From: Methylococcaceae bacterium
GTDB taxonomy: Bacteria; Pseudomonadota; Gammaproteobacteria; Methylococcales; Methylomonadaceae
DNA: 60,706 bases
Direction of reading: 5' to 3'
Assembly (NCBI GenBank): GCA_947505105.1
Contig: CANNKG010000007.1
Location: forward strand, 1 to 60,706
A model generated the notes under the pieces. It did not search any database. It was not told the DNA's origin and was given only the letters and a program-made list of their open reading frames with translations. Of the stretch, positions 48,280-57,615 are shown one piece after another (the first letter of the stretch is position 1; every line of letters starts with the position of its first letter). The translations under genes were made by a program, and so were the position numbers.

Positions 48280-50289
48280 TTAAAAGCGCCAACTGACTTT
48301 AGCGTAAACGGAACGCTGGATCGGTGTGTGCAAAGCGTAACTCTCATCAATGTATTCCAGATGACCGCTCTCAAGCAGGTTTTGTCCGGTAATCGACAGT
48401 TCAACTTTCTCGTGAGCTTGCCAGGCAAGACGGATATCCATGGTGACATACTCGTTAATAGTCGACGTCAAAGCGTTATAACTTAACGGATTAACTGCCT
48501 GTGCCGCATCGGAATAGCGTAACCAAAAATCCAGATTGACTTTATTGATTGGCGTCAGCGAGGCGCGTAACGATACTTTATGTTTGGGGCTAATGGCCGC
48601 TTGGTAATGATCAATGTTATACAACTTAGTGTCTAAAAAACCATAACTGAGATCCCAGCGCCACCAATCAAGCATTTGCCAGACTTGCGCTACTTCAACA
48701 CCATAAGTATGACCATAGCTTCGATTATTAAATACAATCGGTATTTCAATCTGGCCGTTGTCATAGCTTGGCGCACCTGTGTTTGAACTGCGCAGCGTGT
48801 GATAGTCATTATAAAATGCCGTAATATCTAATGATGCCTTAGGAGTGATTGCCACGCGATAACCTAATTCGTAACTAAGCAATTGTTCGGCTTTATACGC
48901 GGGGTTACCGTTGAGGGTAACGTTAAGCGGTAGCGGTAAACTATTTTGAGTGCTATTGGCATCAAGGGTGCGGATATTGAGTTTGCCATTGTCTTCAATG
49001 CGTGACGGGGTTCGGACCGCCCGTGAAATTGATGCCCAGGCTTTGTGACCGGCTTTGGGCGTCCATAATAAACGAGCCGTCGGCTGTACTTCAAAACCGG
49101 TATAGTCATTGTGTTCAAGTCGGCTGCCAAGCGTAACCGAAAGATATTTTTCTATCAGTACGATATCGTCTTGCGCAAACAGATTATAGAGATTGGTTTC
49201 TCGGCTATTGGGTTTGATGGTGAGAATGGGCACATCTTCGAAATGATCAGAACTATAACGATAACCCAAGCCCCAGATAACATTGTGTCGGTTGCCTAAG
49301 CTGAAGGTGTTTTGAAAATCGATATTCACGGTATCGCGTCGATTATTGACGACAAATTCATCGCGTTGCTCGTGATTATAAAAAAACTGTAACGAATAAT
49401 CGGCGGTGCTCGAAAAAGCATGATGTAAGCGGGAGGTCAAATTCCAACCTGATGTGTCAACGGGTGTTTGAAAAGGTGCGCCCGCCGCTTGTGATTGTAA
49501 GGTTTGATTCATCTCTCCCCGATAAATATTGCCTTGCATACTCAAAGTATCCTGGGTCGAAATAAGCGAATCAACCCGAAATCCGCCTTGAACTTGCTGC
49601 CAGTTATCTTGACTACTATCATTTTTGGGCAAGGTATATTCATCGCGTAAGAAACCTTTAAAGTAGGCGCGGGCAAACGTTTCGTCTGCGAGTTTTGCGC
49701 CATAACGAACTGAGCCGAACCCCAGTTCTTGTGAGCCTCCACCGGCATTCAATAATCCGCCTTGAGTATCTTCAGCATGTTGGGTGATGATGTTGATGAC
49801 GCCATTAACTGCATTGGCACCCCAGAGTGTTGCACCCGGACCGCGAATAACTTCGATACGCTCGACATCTTCCAGCATCACATCCTGGGCATCCCAATAG
49901 ACACCTGAGGCGTCGGGTGAGTAAACACTTCGACCATCGATCATTACCAATAATTTATTGGCCAGACTCCCGTTAAAGCCTCTAATGGTTACCGCCCATT
50001 TGCGATTATTGATTCGAGCAACGTCCACCCCCGGCGCTAAACGTAAGACCTCGGGGATACTGGTTGCGCCGCTGCGTTTAATATCCTCATGATTGATCAC
50101 AAACACCGCCGCCGAGGTATCCGAAAGTATCTGTGCTTTTTTTGAAGCGGTTGTAACCTTAACATTCAGTAGATCTTCAATACTCAAATCTACAATCTGT
50201 TGGTCATCGGCGCCTAAGACCAGTGAAGATCGACTACCCAGCACGAATAAACCGAGTAAACTCATACTAAGTATAGAGAATCTATGCAT
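48280..50289 (-). CDS. TonB-dependent outer-membrane receptor (YfiR-associated), copy 3
   Basis: The 669-residue receptor has a signal peptide, a short N-terminal segment (LSIEDLLNVKVTTASKKAQ), a plug domain (ATSIPEVLRLAPGVDVARIN, EVIRGPGATLWGANAVNGVI) and a 22-strand barrel ending in aromatic VSWRF. There is no extra N-terminal STN signalling domain, so any signal would not pass through a FecR-type partner. The ATG at 50289 follows GAGGTG; a TTG at 50304 is rejected. It lies 19 nt after the GGDEF-EAL gene and just before the YfiR gene. The substrate is unknown. Confidence 0.94.
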   Translation of the reverse strand: MHRFSILSMSLLGLFVLGSRSSLVLGADDQQIVDLSIEDLLNVKVTTASKKAQILSDTSAAVFVINHEDIKRSGATSIPEVLRLAPGVDVARINNRKWAVTIRGFNGSLANKLLVMIDGRSVYSPDASGVYWDAQDVMLEDVERIEVIRGPGATLWGANAVNGVINIITQHAEDTQGGLLNAGGGSQELGFGSVRYGAKLADETFARAYFKGFLRDEYTLPKNDSSQDNWQQVQGGFRVDSLISTQDTLSMQGNIYRGEMNQTLQSQAAGAPFQTPVDTSGWNLTSRLHHAFSSTADYSLQFFYNHEQRDEFVVNNRRDTVNIDFQNTFSLGNRHNVIWGLGYRYSSDHFEDVPILTIKPNSRETNLYNLFAQDDIVLIEKYLSVTLGSRLEHNDYTGFEVQPTARLLWTPKAGHKAWASISRAVRTPSRIEDNGKLNIRTLDANSTQNSLPLPLNVTLNGNPAYKAEQLLSYELGYRVAITPKASLDITAFYNDYHTLRSSNTGAPSYDNGQIEIPIVFNNRSYGHTYGVEVAQVWQMLDWWRWDLSYGFLDTKLYNIDHYQAAISPKHKVSLRASLTPINKVNLDFWLRYSDAAQAVNPLSYNALTSTINEYVTMDIRLAWQAHEKVELSITGQNLLESGHLEYIDESYALHTPIQRSVYAKVSWRF

Positions 50290-50307
50290 AAGCACCTCGC
50301 TCAAACT

Positions 50308-52434
50308 TTACGAGCGGCGATTGGCAAGATTAGCCCAATAGACATAAAAATCATCAATCGGCATGGGTTTAGCGAATAAATACCCTTGAATTTCATGACA
50401 GGTATTCGCTTGTAAAAAAGCGTATTGCTCAGGCGTTTCGACACCTTCGGCGATGGTTTTTAAGTTCAACGTGTTTGCAAGCGCCATGATCGCATTAACG
50501 ATTGCGACATCTTCAGGGTTAGTGGGTAAATCTTGGATAAAGGAACGATCGATTTTTAAGGAGTCGAGCGGGAAGCGTTTTAAATAGCTTAAGGATGAAT
50601 AACCGGTACCGAAATCATCGATCGATAATTGGATTCCCAAGGATTTTAATGCGCACAAAGAATCTAATATTTGAGTATCATCGGCCATGATGATACTTTC
50701 AGTCAGTTCAAAGACCAGTAGTGAAGGATCCATCTGATAGTCGGCAATCGCCTGCTTCACTAGCGTAATAAAATTGACTTGCGCGAATTGAATACTGCTG
50801 ATATTCACCGCGATTGATAAATCGCCTAGTCCTTGATTTCGCCAGAGTTGATGTTGGCGACAGGCCTCCCGAATCGCCCAGGTACCATATGGGATAATCA
50901 TGCCGTTTTCTTCGGCGATGTCTATAAATTGTCCAGGAGCTAAAAAACCTAATTGAGGACTATTCCAGCGCATTAAAGCTTCAGCGCCGATCAAGTCACC
51001 GGTCTCTGCATTTACCACCGGTTGATAATGCAAACATAATTCATTATTGGCAAGTGCTTGATGCATGAATGTTTCCATTTCCATACGTTTTTTTACTTTT
51101 CCCTTCATCGCCGAATCATAAAATTGATAATTACCTTTGCCCATTTTTTTGGCATGGTACATCGCAATATCGGCATTTTTGAGTAAGGTTTCACCCTCTT
51201 GACCATCTTGAGGAAAAAGTGCGATGCCAATGCTGGCATGGGTATAAAACATTAGACCATTGATTTCAAGAGGTTCAACCAGCCACTGCAATATATTCTC
51301 GGCGACTATTAATGCGCCACTATCGTCATGCAGATCATTGATCAATACAGTAAATTCATCACCGCCCATCCGTGCGATATCGGTATGATAATTGGACGGA
51401 TTGACATGTCGAGACGTTATATCGGAACTACGCAAATTTTTAGATAAGCGATCAGCAATTGCTTTTAACAGAGCATCCCCGGTTGAATGACCATAACTAT
51501 CATTCACTGCTTTAAAACCGTCTAAATCCAAAAATAATATGGCAAAAATTTGTTTATGCCGTTTCGCAAGTTCGAGTGTGTGAGAGAGTAATTCAAAAAA
51601 ATAGGCACGATTGGGTAAGTTCGTAATCTCATCATAGTAGGCTAGATGACGCACTTGATGCTCGATGCGCTTTTGTTCACTGATGTCCTGAATGGCACCC
51701 ATGATTGTAATCACTCGATCTTGTGCATCGGTCACTACTTCTAATTGATGATTGACCCAATGCATCGAGTTATCGGGGGTGATAATCCGATATTCAATAC
51801 TGTTGGGAACTTGATGCATTAACTGCGTTTGTAGAGCCTGTTCAACCTTGCGTCGATCCTCTTCATGAATTAACAATAAAAAACTCTCATAGTTAGGCAT
51901 AAACTGACTGGCGTTTTTGCGGAAAATCGAATACAGCTCTTGCGACCAACGCATACTGTTATCCAGGGGGTTCCACTCCCAATGACCGAGTTTTGCTAAT
52001 TGTTGGGTTTGAGATAAACGCGCTTCGCTTTGTTCTAATTGTATGAGCACATTACTCGCTTTGAGCATATAAAGCAGTCGGTGAATCAACACCTGCCAGT
52101 TGATGGGTTTAAGCACAAAATCGGTTGCGCCCGAAGCATAAGCTTCGGCAATTTTTTCAGGTTCTTCCGTTCCGGTGATGACCAAGATTGGTAGGTTTTG
52201 AGCCGACTGAATTTTGCGTAGCGCCCGACAGGTAGTAAATCCATCCAACTCCGGCATAACAATATCTACGAGAGTAATATCGGGTAGATGCTGTTTGAAT
52301 GCCAGAATACCCTCGTTGCCATTCAATGCCGAAATTAACTGTAATCCGGTATTGGCAAGATGGCGTTCAGCCCATAAATGCAGGGTAGGATCATCATCAA
52401 TAATCAAGATTTTTGAGGTTTTTTCTTGCATCAT
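50308..52434 (-). CDS. REC-PAS-GGDEF-EAL c-di-GMP protein
   Basis: The 708-residue cytosolic protein has a receiver domain (residues 7-120; LVDIVMPELDG with the phospho-Asp, KPINW Lys), a PAS domain (about 140-255), a GGDEF domain (about 265-430, MGGDEF intact) and an EAL domain (about 440-690). The EAL motif is GAEALMRW, with FELTES, IDDFGTGYSS and KIDRSF all present, so both cyclase and phosphodiesterase activity are possible. The receiver makes it a natural target of the neighbouring hybrid kinases, which end in HPt domains. It precedes a TonB receptor, a YfiR and the CHASE8 kinase on the same strand. Confidence 0.95.
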   Translation of the reverse strand: MMQEKTSKILIIDDDPTLHLWAERHLANTGLQLISALNGNEGILAFKQHLPDITLVDIVMPELDGFTTCRALRKIQSAQNLPILVITGTEEPEKIAEAYASGATDFVLKPINWQVLIHRLLYMLKASNVLIQLEQSEARLSQTQQLAKLGHWEWNPLDNSMRWSQELYSIFRKNASQFMPNYESFLLLIHEEDRRKVEQALQTQLMHQVPNSIEYRIITPDNSMHWVNHQLEVVTDAQDRVITIMGAIQDISEQKRIEHQVRHLAYYDEITNLPNRAYFFELLSHTLELAKRHKQIFAILFLDLDGFKAVNDSYGHSTGDALLKAIADRLSKNLRSSDITSRHVNPSNYHTDIARMGGDEFTVLINDLHDDSGALIVAENILQWLVEPLEINGLMFYTHASIGIALFPQDGQEGETLLKNADIAMYHAKKMGKGNYQFYDSAMKGKVKKRMEMETFMHQALANNELCLHYQPVVNAETGDLIGAEALMRWNSPQLGFLAPGQFIDIAEENGMIIPYGTWAIREACRQHQLWRNQGLGDLSIAVNISSIQFAQVNFITLVKQAIADYQMDPSLLVFELTESIIMADDTQILDSLCALKSLGIQLSIDDFGTGYSSLSYLKRFPLDSLKIDRSFIQDLPTNPEDVAIVNAIMALANTLNLKTIAEGVETPEQYAFLQANTCHEIQGYLFAKPMPIDDFYVYWANLANRRS

Positions 52435-52626
52435 AGGGAGTATTTTTTTTAAATTAAAATTAATATTTAGTTAATAAGTATTTAATTTTTTATTTTCCAG
52501 AGCAAAAAATTTCATACCCATGCAATAAAAAATCTTATAAATCATTATGTTTAAAGGCGCTAAATAATTATTATTTAGCTGAGTTCCTATAAGTATAGAT
52601 GGTTTGATGCAGTGTATTTTTTAAGC

Positions 52627-53241
52627 TTAATGATTACTGACTACAATATTAGCAAGTTTTAAAACGCGTGCGCTGATCTTTAAGTTCGATTGTTGGGCCA
52701 GATTTACATTGATATTTAGCCGTATTCTACCCTCAATTTCTTGCAGATTGACAATGCTTTTATACGTCGAAAATCCATCGGTATCGTCTATAGTGAGAAT
52801 ATTTTTTCCATTTGCTTCATTTTGAATTTGCGACAATAACATGCGATCCTGATTGCCGATATAAACAATATGACAGCCGTTAATATTCTTAGAACGGGTA
52901 ATATCAACAATTTTAATACTATGTTGACTCACTTTTTTGGCGGCAATTTGTAGAAAGGCCTCTTGAACAATACTATCTCCTACCACGCAAATATGCATAT
53001 CAGCTTCGGCGTTTTTGAACGTTTTTTCAGGCCACTCGGTAAATACCGCTAAGTTATAAGTTATCGCACTTTTAATGGCATATTCTTCCAATCCTTCTGC
53101 CTTAACATTATTCTGCCAGCAGATTAACAAACAAATAATCGGTAGGAATTTAGCGAACCCACCCCAAAAATGACGCGCATAGCTTCCCGCAGTTATCAAT
53201 AACTTTCGTTGTCGTCTGAGTTGCTGTGGAATTTGCAACAT
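52627..53241 (-). CDS. YfiR-family periplasmic protein (DUF4154), copy 2
   Basis: This 204-residue protein repeats the YfiR pattern: a membrane/signal segment (FLPIICLLICW), SAITYNLAVFTEWPE, HICVVGDSIV, CHIVYIGNQDR and ISARVLKLANI. It is clearly related to copy 1 but diverged. It lies 50 nt downstream of the second TonB receptor gene and ends before the GGDEF-EAL gene. No intact CHASE8 protein is adjacent, so its partner is uncertain; the broken kinase or another membrane sensor could serve. Confidence 0.88.
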   Translation of the reverse strand: MLQIPQQLRRQRKLLITAGSYARHFWGGFAKFLPIICLLICWQNNVKAEGLEEYAIKSAITYNLAVFTEWPEKTFKNAEADMHICVVGDSIVQEAFLQIAAKKVSQHSIKIVDITRSKNINGCHIVYIGNQDRMLLSQIQNEANGKNILTIDDTDGFSTYKSIVNLQEIEGRIRLNINVNLAQQSNLKISARVLKLANIVVSNH

Positions 53242-53291
53242 ACAATTAACTAAATAATGGCTGGCTAGTCATAATTTTCATAAATGGATCA

Positions 53292-55382
53292 TCAAAATTG
53301 CCATACGATTTTCCCGTAAAAACTCCGATCAATTTCGGTCGGTAAAGTCACTGCCTCCTGAACGAACTCCAAATGTCTTTGATCTAATAGGTTTTGACCC
53401 GTCAAAGAAAGTTCGATTTGCTTGCTTAATTGCCATGCTAAACGAATATCTAGCGTAAGATATTGAGGAATCGGAAATTGACTAACGAAATTTGATGCAT
53501 AGGGAACTGCGCTCTGGTCGGTATAACGTAGCCAAGCATCCATAGTCACCTTAGCTATTGGGTTAATCGATGAACGTAGCGAAATTTTGTGCTGAGGCGC
53601 GGTGAATTCCTGTCGCGTTTCTTTCAGATCCGCTTTTAGAAAACTATAGTTTAATTCCCAGCGCCAGTTTTCCATTTGCTGCCAAGTGATCGAAGTTTCA
53701 AAACCATAGGTGGCACCTGAATTGTTATTGGCATAGCACAAAGGTTGGACAATCGCTACGCCATTAAAGCTCAAACTGTCTGGTACTATCGAACGTAAGG
53801 CGTGATATTGATTGTAAAATCCTGTGATATCGAAAGACACGGCCTTAAACATATTGGTTCGATAACCGATCTCATAGGCGAGCAATTCTTCGGCTGTAAA
53901 AGCAGCATTACCGGTAAGTACCGCTTGAATCGGAAATGGGGTTGGATTTGTCGCATTGTTTGGTGCAACGATACCGGCCGTGTAATTTACATTCGCTTCG
54001 GCGGTAGAAGGCGTTCTTACGGCGCGCGAAATAGCCGTCCAGAGATAATGTTTAGGCAGGGGCGAGCCCAATAACCTAATCGTTGGTTGAAACTCAAATC
54101 CCGAATAAGCGTTATGTTCAAATTTTGATCCGAGCGTCAACCACAGCGATTTATCAATTAGCGTCATTTCATCTTGGATAAACGCGCTAAAGTAATGGTC
54201 AGTGCGAGTCGGCGGCAAAAATGCAACAATTTCAGGTCGGCTGCCGTGATTTTGAGTATTCGAATAACGGTAATTCAAGCCCCACACCAGGTCATGCCAA
54301 TCTAGCCAAGCGAAATGATGTTGGATATCGATATCGGCAGTTTGACGAAGTTCATGATCAATAATTTCATCGCGGTTATAGGCGGAGTAGTAAGCCTGAA
54401 GCGTAAAATCCGAGTCGGCGGATAAGGTATGTTGCAATCTGGTTAAGACATTACCACCGTATGCTTGAATCTTTTCATGCAGATTCTCTACGTAATCAGG
54501 AGCCGTCAGCGAAGGAATAGAGGTTAATTGATGGAGGGTCGACGTGTAAAGATCGCCTAATACGGTCACGGCATCTTTTTCGCTTAACAGTGAATCTACC
54601 CGAAATCCGCCCTGGATCTTATTCCATTGATCATCGGCGCCGCTCCCATCAAGATGGGTGAATTCGCCTCGATTCGAACCTTTTAGATAAACCCGTCCGG
54701 TGGTGTCTTTACCGAGTGCCGTACCGTATCGCACCGAGCCGAAGCCTTGCTCGTAGGTGCCACCCCCCGCGGTTATTTCGGTATTTTGAGTGTCAGCAGA
54801 ATGTTTGGTAATGACGTTAATAACTCCGTTTACTGCATTTGCCCCCCATAATGCAGCACCTGGGCCACGAATGATTTCAATTCGATCAATATCCTCTAAA
54901 AGTACATCTTGAGTTTCCCAATACACGCCGGAAAACGTTTGGGTGTAAGTATTACGCCCATCAATCAGGACTAACAATTTATTGGCAAAACGACCGTTAA
55001 AGCCACGCGCACTGACTGCCCATTTGTTCGAGTCAATACGCGCAACTTCAAGTCCCGGAGCCATGCGGAGCACATCGGGCAAATTAGTCGCGCCGGAACG
55101 TTTAATGTCGTCATGGGTAATGACATAGATCGCTGCCGGGGTTTGCGCAAGGGATTGCGCTTTCTTGGAAGCTAAGGTGACTTGGGTATGCGCCTTTTTG
55201 GAAGGCGCCTCAACCGGGGTATTTAATAATTCTTCCAGCTTCAGTCCATAAACGTCTTGTTCATTGGCAAAACCAGAGGTCATCCCAAACAACAGCGCAA
55301 GGACATTAATATAGCGCGACACAGCGCAAATCAAGCCTGAATGGAACTGGCTATCGTTAGAATTGCCAGGATATTTTTCCAT
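53292..55382 (-). CDS. TonB-dependent outer-membrane receptor, copy 2
   Basis: The 696-residue receptor has the plug-barrel layout (DVYGLKLEELLNTPVEAP, ATNLPDVLRMAPGLEVARID, EIIRGPGAALWGANAVNGVI) and ends FYGKIVWQF. A 16-residue insertion near the N-terminus (SKKAHTQVTLASKKAQ) looks like a short internal duplication of the ASKKA segment. I chose the ATG at 55382 with GAGGG upstream; the frame back to 55430 lies inside the previous gene. Its start overlaps the end of receptor copy 1 by 26 nt. The two share long near-identical stretches such as RGFNGRFANKLLVLIDGR, so they arose by tandem duplication. Confidence 0.93.
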   Translation of the reverse strand: MEKYPGNSNDSQFHSGLICAVSRYINVLALLFGMTSGFANEQDVYGLKLEELLNTPVEAPSKKAHTQVTLASKKAQSLAQTPAAIYVITHDDIKRSGATNLPDVLRMAPGLEVARIDSNKWAVSARGFNGRFANKLLVLIDGRNTYTQTFSGVYWETQDVLLEDIDRIEIIRGPGAALWGANAVNGVINVITKHSADTQNTEITAGGGTYEQGFGSVRYGTALGKDTTGRVYLKGSNRGEFTHLDGSGADDQWNKIQGGFRVDSLLSEKDAVTVLGDLYTSTLHQLTSIPSLTAPDYVENLHEKIQAYGGNVLTRLQHTLSADSDFTLQAYYSAYNRDEIIDHELRQTADIDIQHHFAWLDWHDLVWGLNYRYSNTQNHGSRPEIVAFLPPTRTDHYFSAFIQDEMTLIDKSLWLTLGSKFEHNAYSGFEFQPTIRLLGSPLPKHYLWTAISRAVRTPSTAEANVNYTAGIVAPNNATNPTPFPIQAVLTGNAAFTAEELLAYEIGYRTNMFKAVSFDITGFYNQYHALRSIVPDSLSFNGVAIVQPLCYANNNSGATYGFETSITWQQMENWRWELNYSFLKADLKETRQEFTAPQHKISLRSSINPIAKVTMDAWLRYTDQSAVPYASNFVSQFPIPQYLTLDIRLAWQLSKQIELSLTGQNLLDQRHLEFVQEAVTLPTEIDRSFYGKIVWQF

Positions 55383-57366
55383 AAATCCCTCGTGGAACTT
55401 CAGTCGGCTTGGTATAGACCTCTTGGACATATTCGAGATGTCGGTTATCTAATAAATTTTGCCCGGTTAAAGAAAGTTCCCAATGTTGCTGAGGTTTCCA
55501 AGCCAAACGAAGATCCATAGTGAGATAGCTCGCTATTTGATATCCGGCATCATTTAATGCATAGGGAACATTGATTCGGTCCATGTAACGTAGCCACAGA
55601 TCAAAATGCACCGCTTGCCACGGATTAACTTCTGCGCGAAGTGAAAATTTTTGTTGGGGCGGTACCGCTTCACGGTAAAACAAGGTTTCATTAATCTGAG
55701 AATTTAAATAGCTGTAACTTAAATTCCAGCGTAACCATTCATTCATTTGCCACACTGAAGCCGCTTCAAAACCGTAGGTGTCTCCTGAATTTGAATTATC
55801 AAAGACCAGCGATTGGATGACGTAACTGCCATGAAAACTGCTATCGCCCAGTGATAGCGAACGCAGCGATCTATAATCATTGTAGAAAGCTGTAAAGTCC
55901 AACGAAAGCGCTTTTGATAAAGAAAGCCGATAACCCAGTTCATAAGCGATTAAGGTTTCGGCTTTAAAGGTGGAACTGCCCTGGGTCGCGATACCTACAG
56001 GGAAGGGGGACTGATTTTGCGCCGAGTCGGGCGGCATAATTTGAAAGGTATTTCGGATGCTGGCTTCATCGGTCGAAGGGGTTCTGACGGCCCGGGAGAC
56101 TGCTGCCCACGCCCGATGTTGCTGATGAGGGCTCCACATGACGCGCGCGGTAGGTTGAAATTCAAAACCGGTATAGTCATTGTGTTCAAATTTTGAACCT
56201 AGGGTAAACCACAGGGTATTATCAACTATCGCCATTTCATCTTGAACAAAGGCGCTAAAGTAATGATCGTTTCGGTTAGCCGGAATCAACGTAAAGACCA
56301 TGGGTCTGCCGAAACTGTTTTGGGTGTCTAAATTACGGTAACCCAAGCCCCACACAATGTCATGCCAGTCGAAGAATGAGAAACGATGTTGAAAATCTAT
56401 GTCAACAGTTTGTCTAAGTTCATGATCGATGATCTCATTGCGATGGTACACATCATAATAAAACTGCAGCTTATAATTCGAAGTCGGCGAAAAGGTATGT
56501 TCTAGGCGACTGATGACATTGCCGCCGGACGTGTTTGCTGAGTCATCAACAGTTTCGTAATAGTTAGGTGAATCAAAAGAAGCAAAGAGCAGATTTTGAT
56601 TGATTTTAGAAAAATAGCCGTCACCGATAATTGTTAATGCATCCTTGGGGGTTATAAATGAGTCAACTCGAAACCCACCTTGTATTTTGTTCCATTGGTC
56701 ATTGGCGTTGGTGCCGTCAAGATGCTCAAAATTATCTCGTTGAAAGCCTTTAACATAGATTCTGCCAGTCGTATCCTTGCCTAATTGCGCGCCATAACGC
56801 AAGGAGCCGAAACCTGATTCTTTATTACCGCCCCCGGCTGACAGTAAGCCGCCTTGAGTATCGGCAGAATGTTTGGTGATGATATTAATCATACCGTTGA
56901 CCGCGTTAGCCCCCCATAGGGCCGCACCGGGACCTCGAATCACTTCGATGCGATCGACATCTTCGAGCATAACATCCTGATTTTCCCAATACACGCCAGT
57001 GAAAGCTTGGGTATAAATACTGCGCCCATCAATTAACACCAACAATTTATTGGCAAAACGACCATTAAATCCTCGCGCACTGACCGCCCATTTATTGGCG
57101 TCAATTCTGGCGACATCCAAACCCGGTGCCATCCGGAGCGCGTCTGGAATATTAGTGACGCCTGAACGTTGAATGTCTTCATGACTAATCACAAAAATTG
57201 CCGCAGCCGTATCGGAAAGAGCTTGCGCTTTTTTGGTTGCCGACGTTACCTGGACATTCAATAATTCCTCAAGTTGCATGTCATAGGCCGCTTTCTCGCT
57301 AGCGTAAATGCAAGGAGTTTGCTGCATGAGTAACAAAAGTAAAAAACTAAGATTATGTTTTTTCAT
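55357..57366 (-). CDS. TonB-dependent outer-membrane receptor, copy 1
   Basis: The 669-residue receptor has a signal peptide (KKHNLSFLLLLLMQQTPCIYA), the lead segment MQLEELLNVQVTSATKKAQA, plug motifs (VTNIPDALRMAPGLDVARID, EVIRGPGAALWGANAVNGMI) and a barrel ending IYGKISWQF. I prefer the ATG at 57366; a TTG at 57390 would extend it without a better ribosome site. It is the first gene of the receptor-receptor-YfiR run. The ligand cannot be read from sequence; no siderophore, cobalamin or metal uptake gene is nearby. Confidence 0.93.
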   Translation of the reverse strand: MKKHNLSFLLLLLMQQTPCIYASEKAAYDMQLEELLNVQVTSATKKAQALSDTAAAIFVISHEDIQRSGVTNIPDALRMAPGLDVARIDANKWAVSARGFNGRFANKLLVLIDGRSIYTQAFTGVYWENQDVMLEDVDRIEVIRGPGAALWGANAVNGMINIITKHSADTQGGLLSAGGGNKESGFGSLRYGAQLGKDTTGRIYVKGFQRDNFEHLDGTNANDQWNKIQGGFRVDSFITPKDALTIIGDGYFSKINQNLLFASFDSPNYYETVDDSANTSGGNVISRLEHTFSPTSNYKLQFYYDVYHRNEIIDHELRQTVDIDFQHRFSFFDWHDIVWGLGYRNLDTQNSFGRPMVFTLIPANRNDHYFSAFVQDEMAIVDNTLWFTLGSKFEHNDYTGFEFQPTARVMWSPHQQHRAWAAVSRAVRTPSTDEASIRNTFQIMPPDSAQNQSPFPVGIATQGSSTFKAETLIAYELGYRLSLSKALSLDFTAFYNDYRSLRSLSLGDSSFHGSYVIQSLVFDNSNSGDTYGFEAASVWQMNEWLRWNLSYSYLNSQINETLFYREAVPPQQKFSLRAEVNPWQAVHFDLWLRYMDRINVPYALNDAGYQIASYLTMDLRLAWKPQQHWELSLTGQNLLDNRHLEYVQEVYTKPTEVPRGIYGKISWQF

Positions 57367-57615
57367 AGTAATTTTGCTAAAAATGACCAATTATGTCTTT
57401 TCCTAACTGAGTATTACTAAAATACTAGCACTCGAAAAATACTGAGATACTGAGGCAGATACGTATATATAGATTCTAGCAAGTGTAGCAGAAACTGAAT
57501 TTAACTTTTGTAAGTGCGGATGATTTCAGCAATTCTTAATTTCAAGCCAGACTGTCCAAATTGAGAATTTTGGGATGGATTGACGAATTAGATCATTGAT
57601 GTGATTTGGCAGTTT

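Noticed and set aside
50308-57366. Siderophore or cobalamin uptake locus
   Set aside because: TonB receptors are present, but there are no ABC transporter, ExbBD/TonB or biosynthetic genes; the neighbours are signalling genes.
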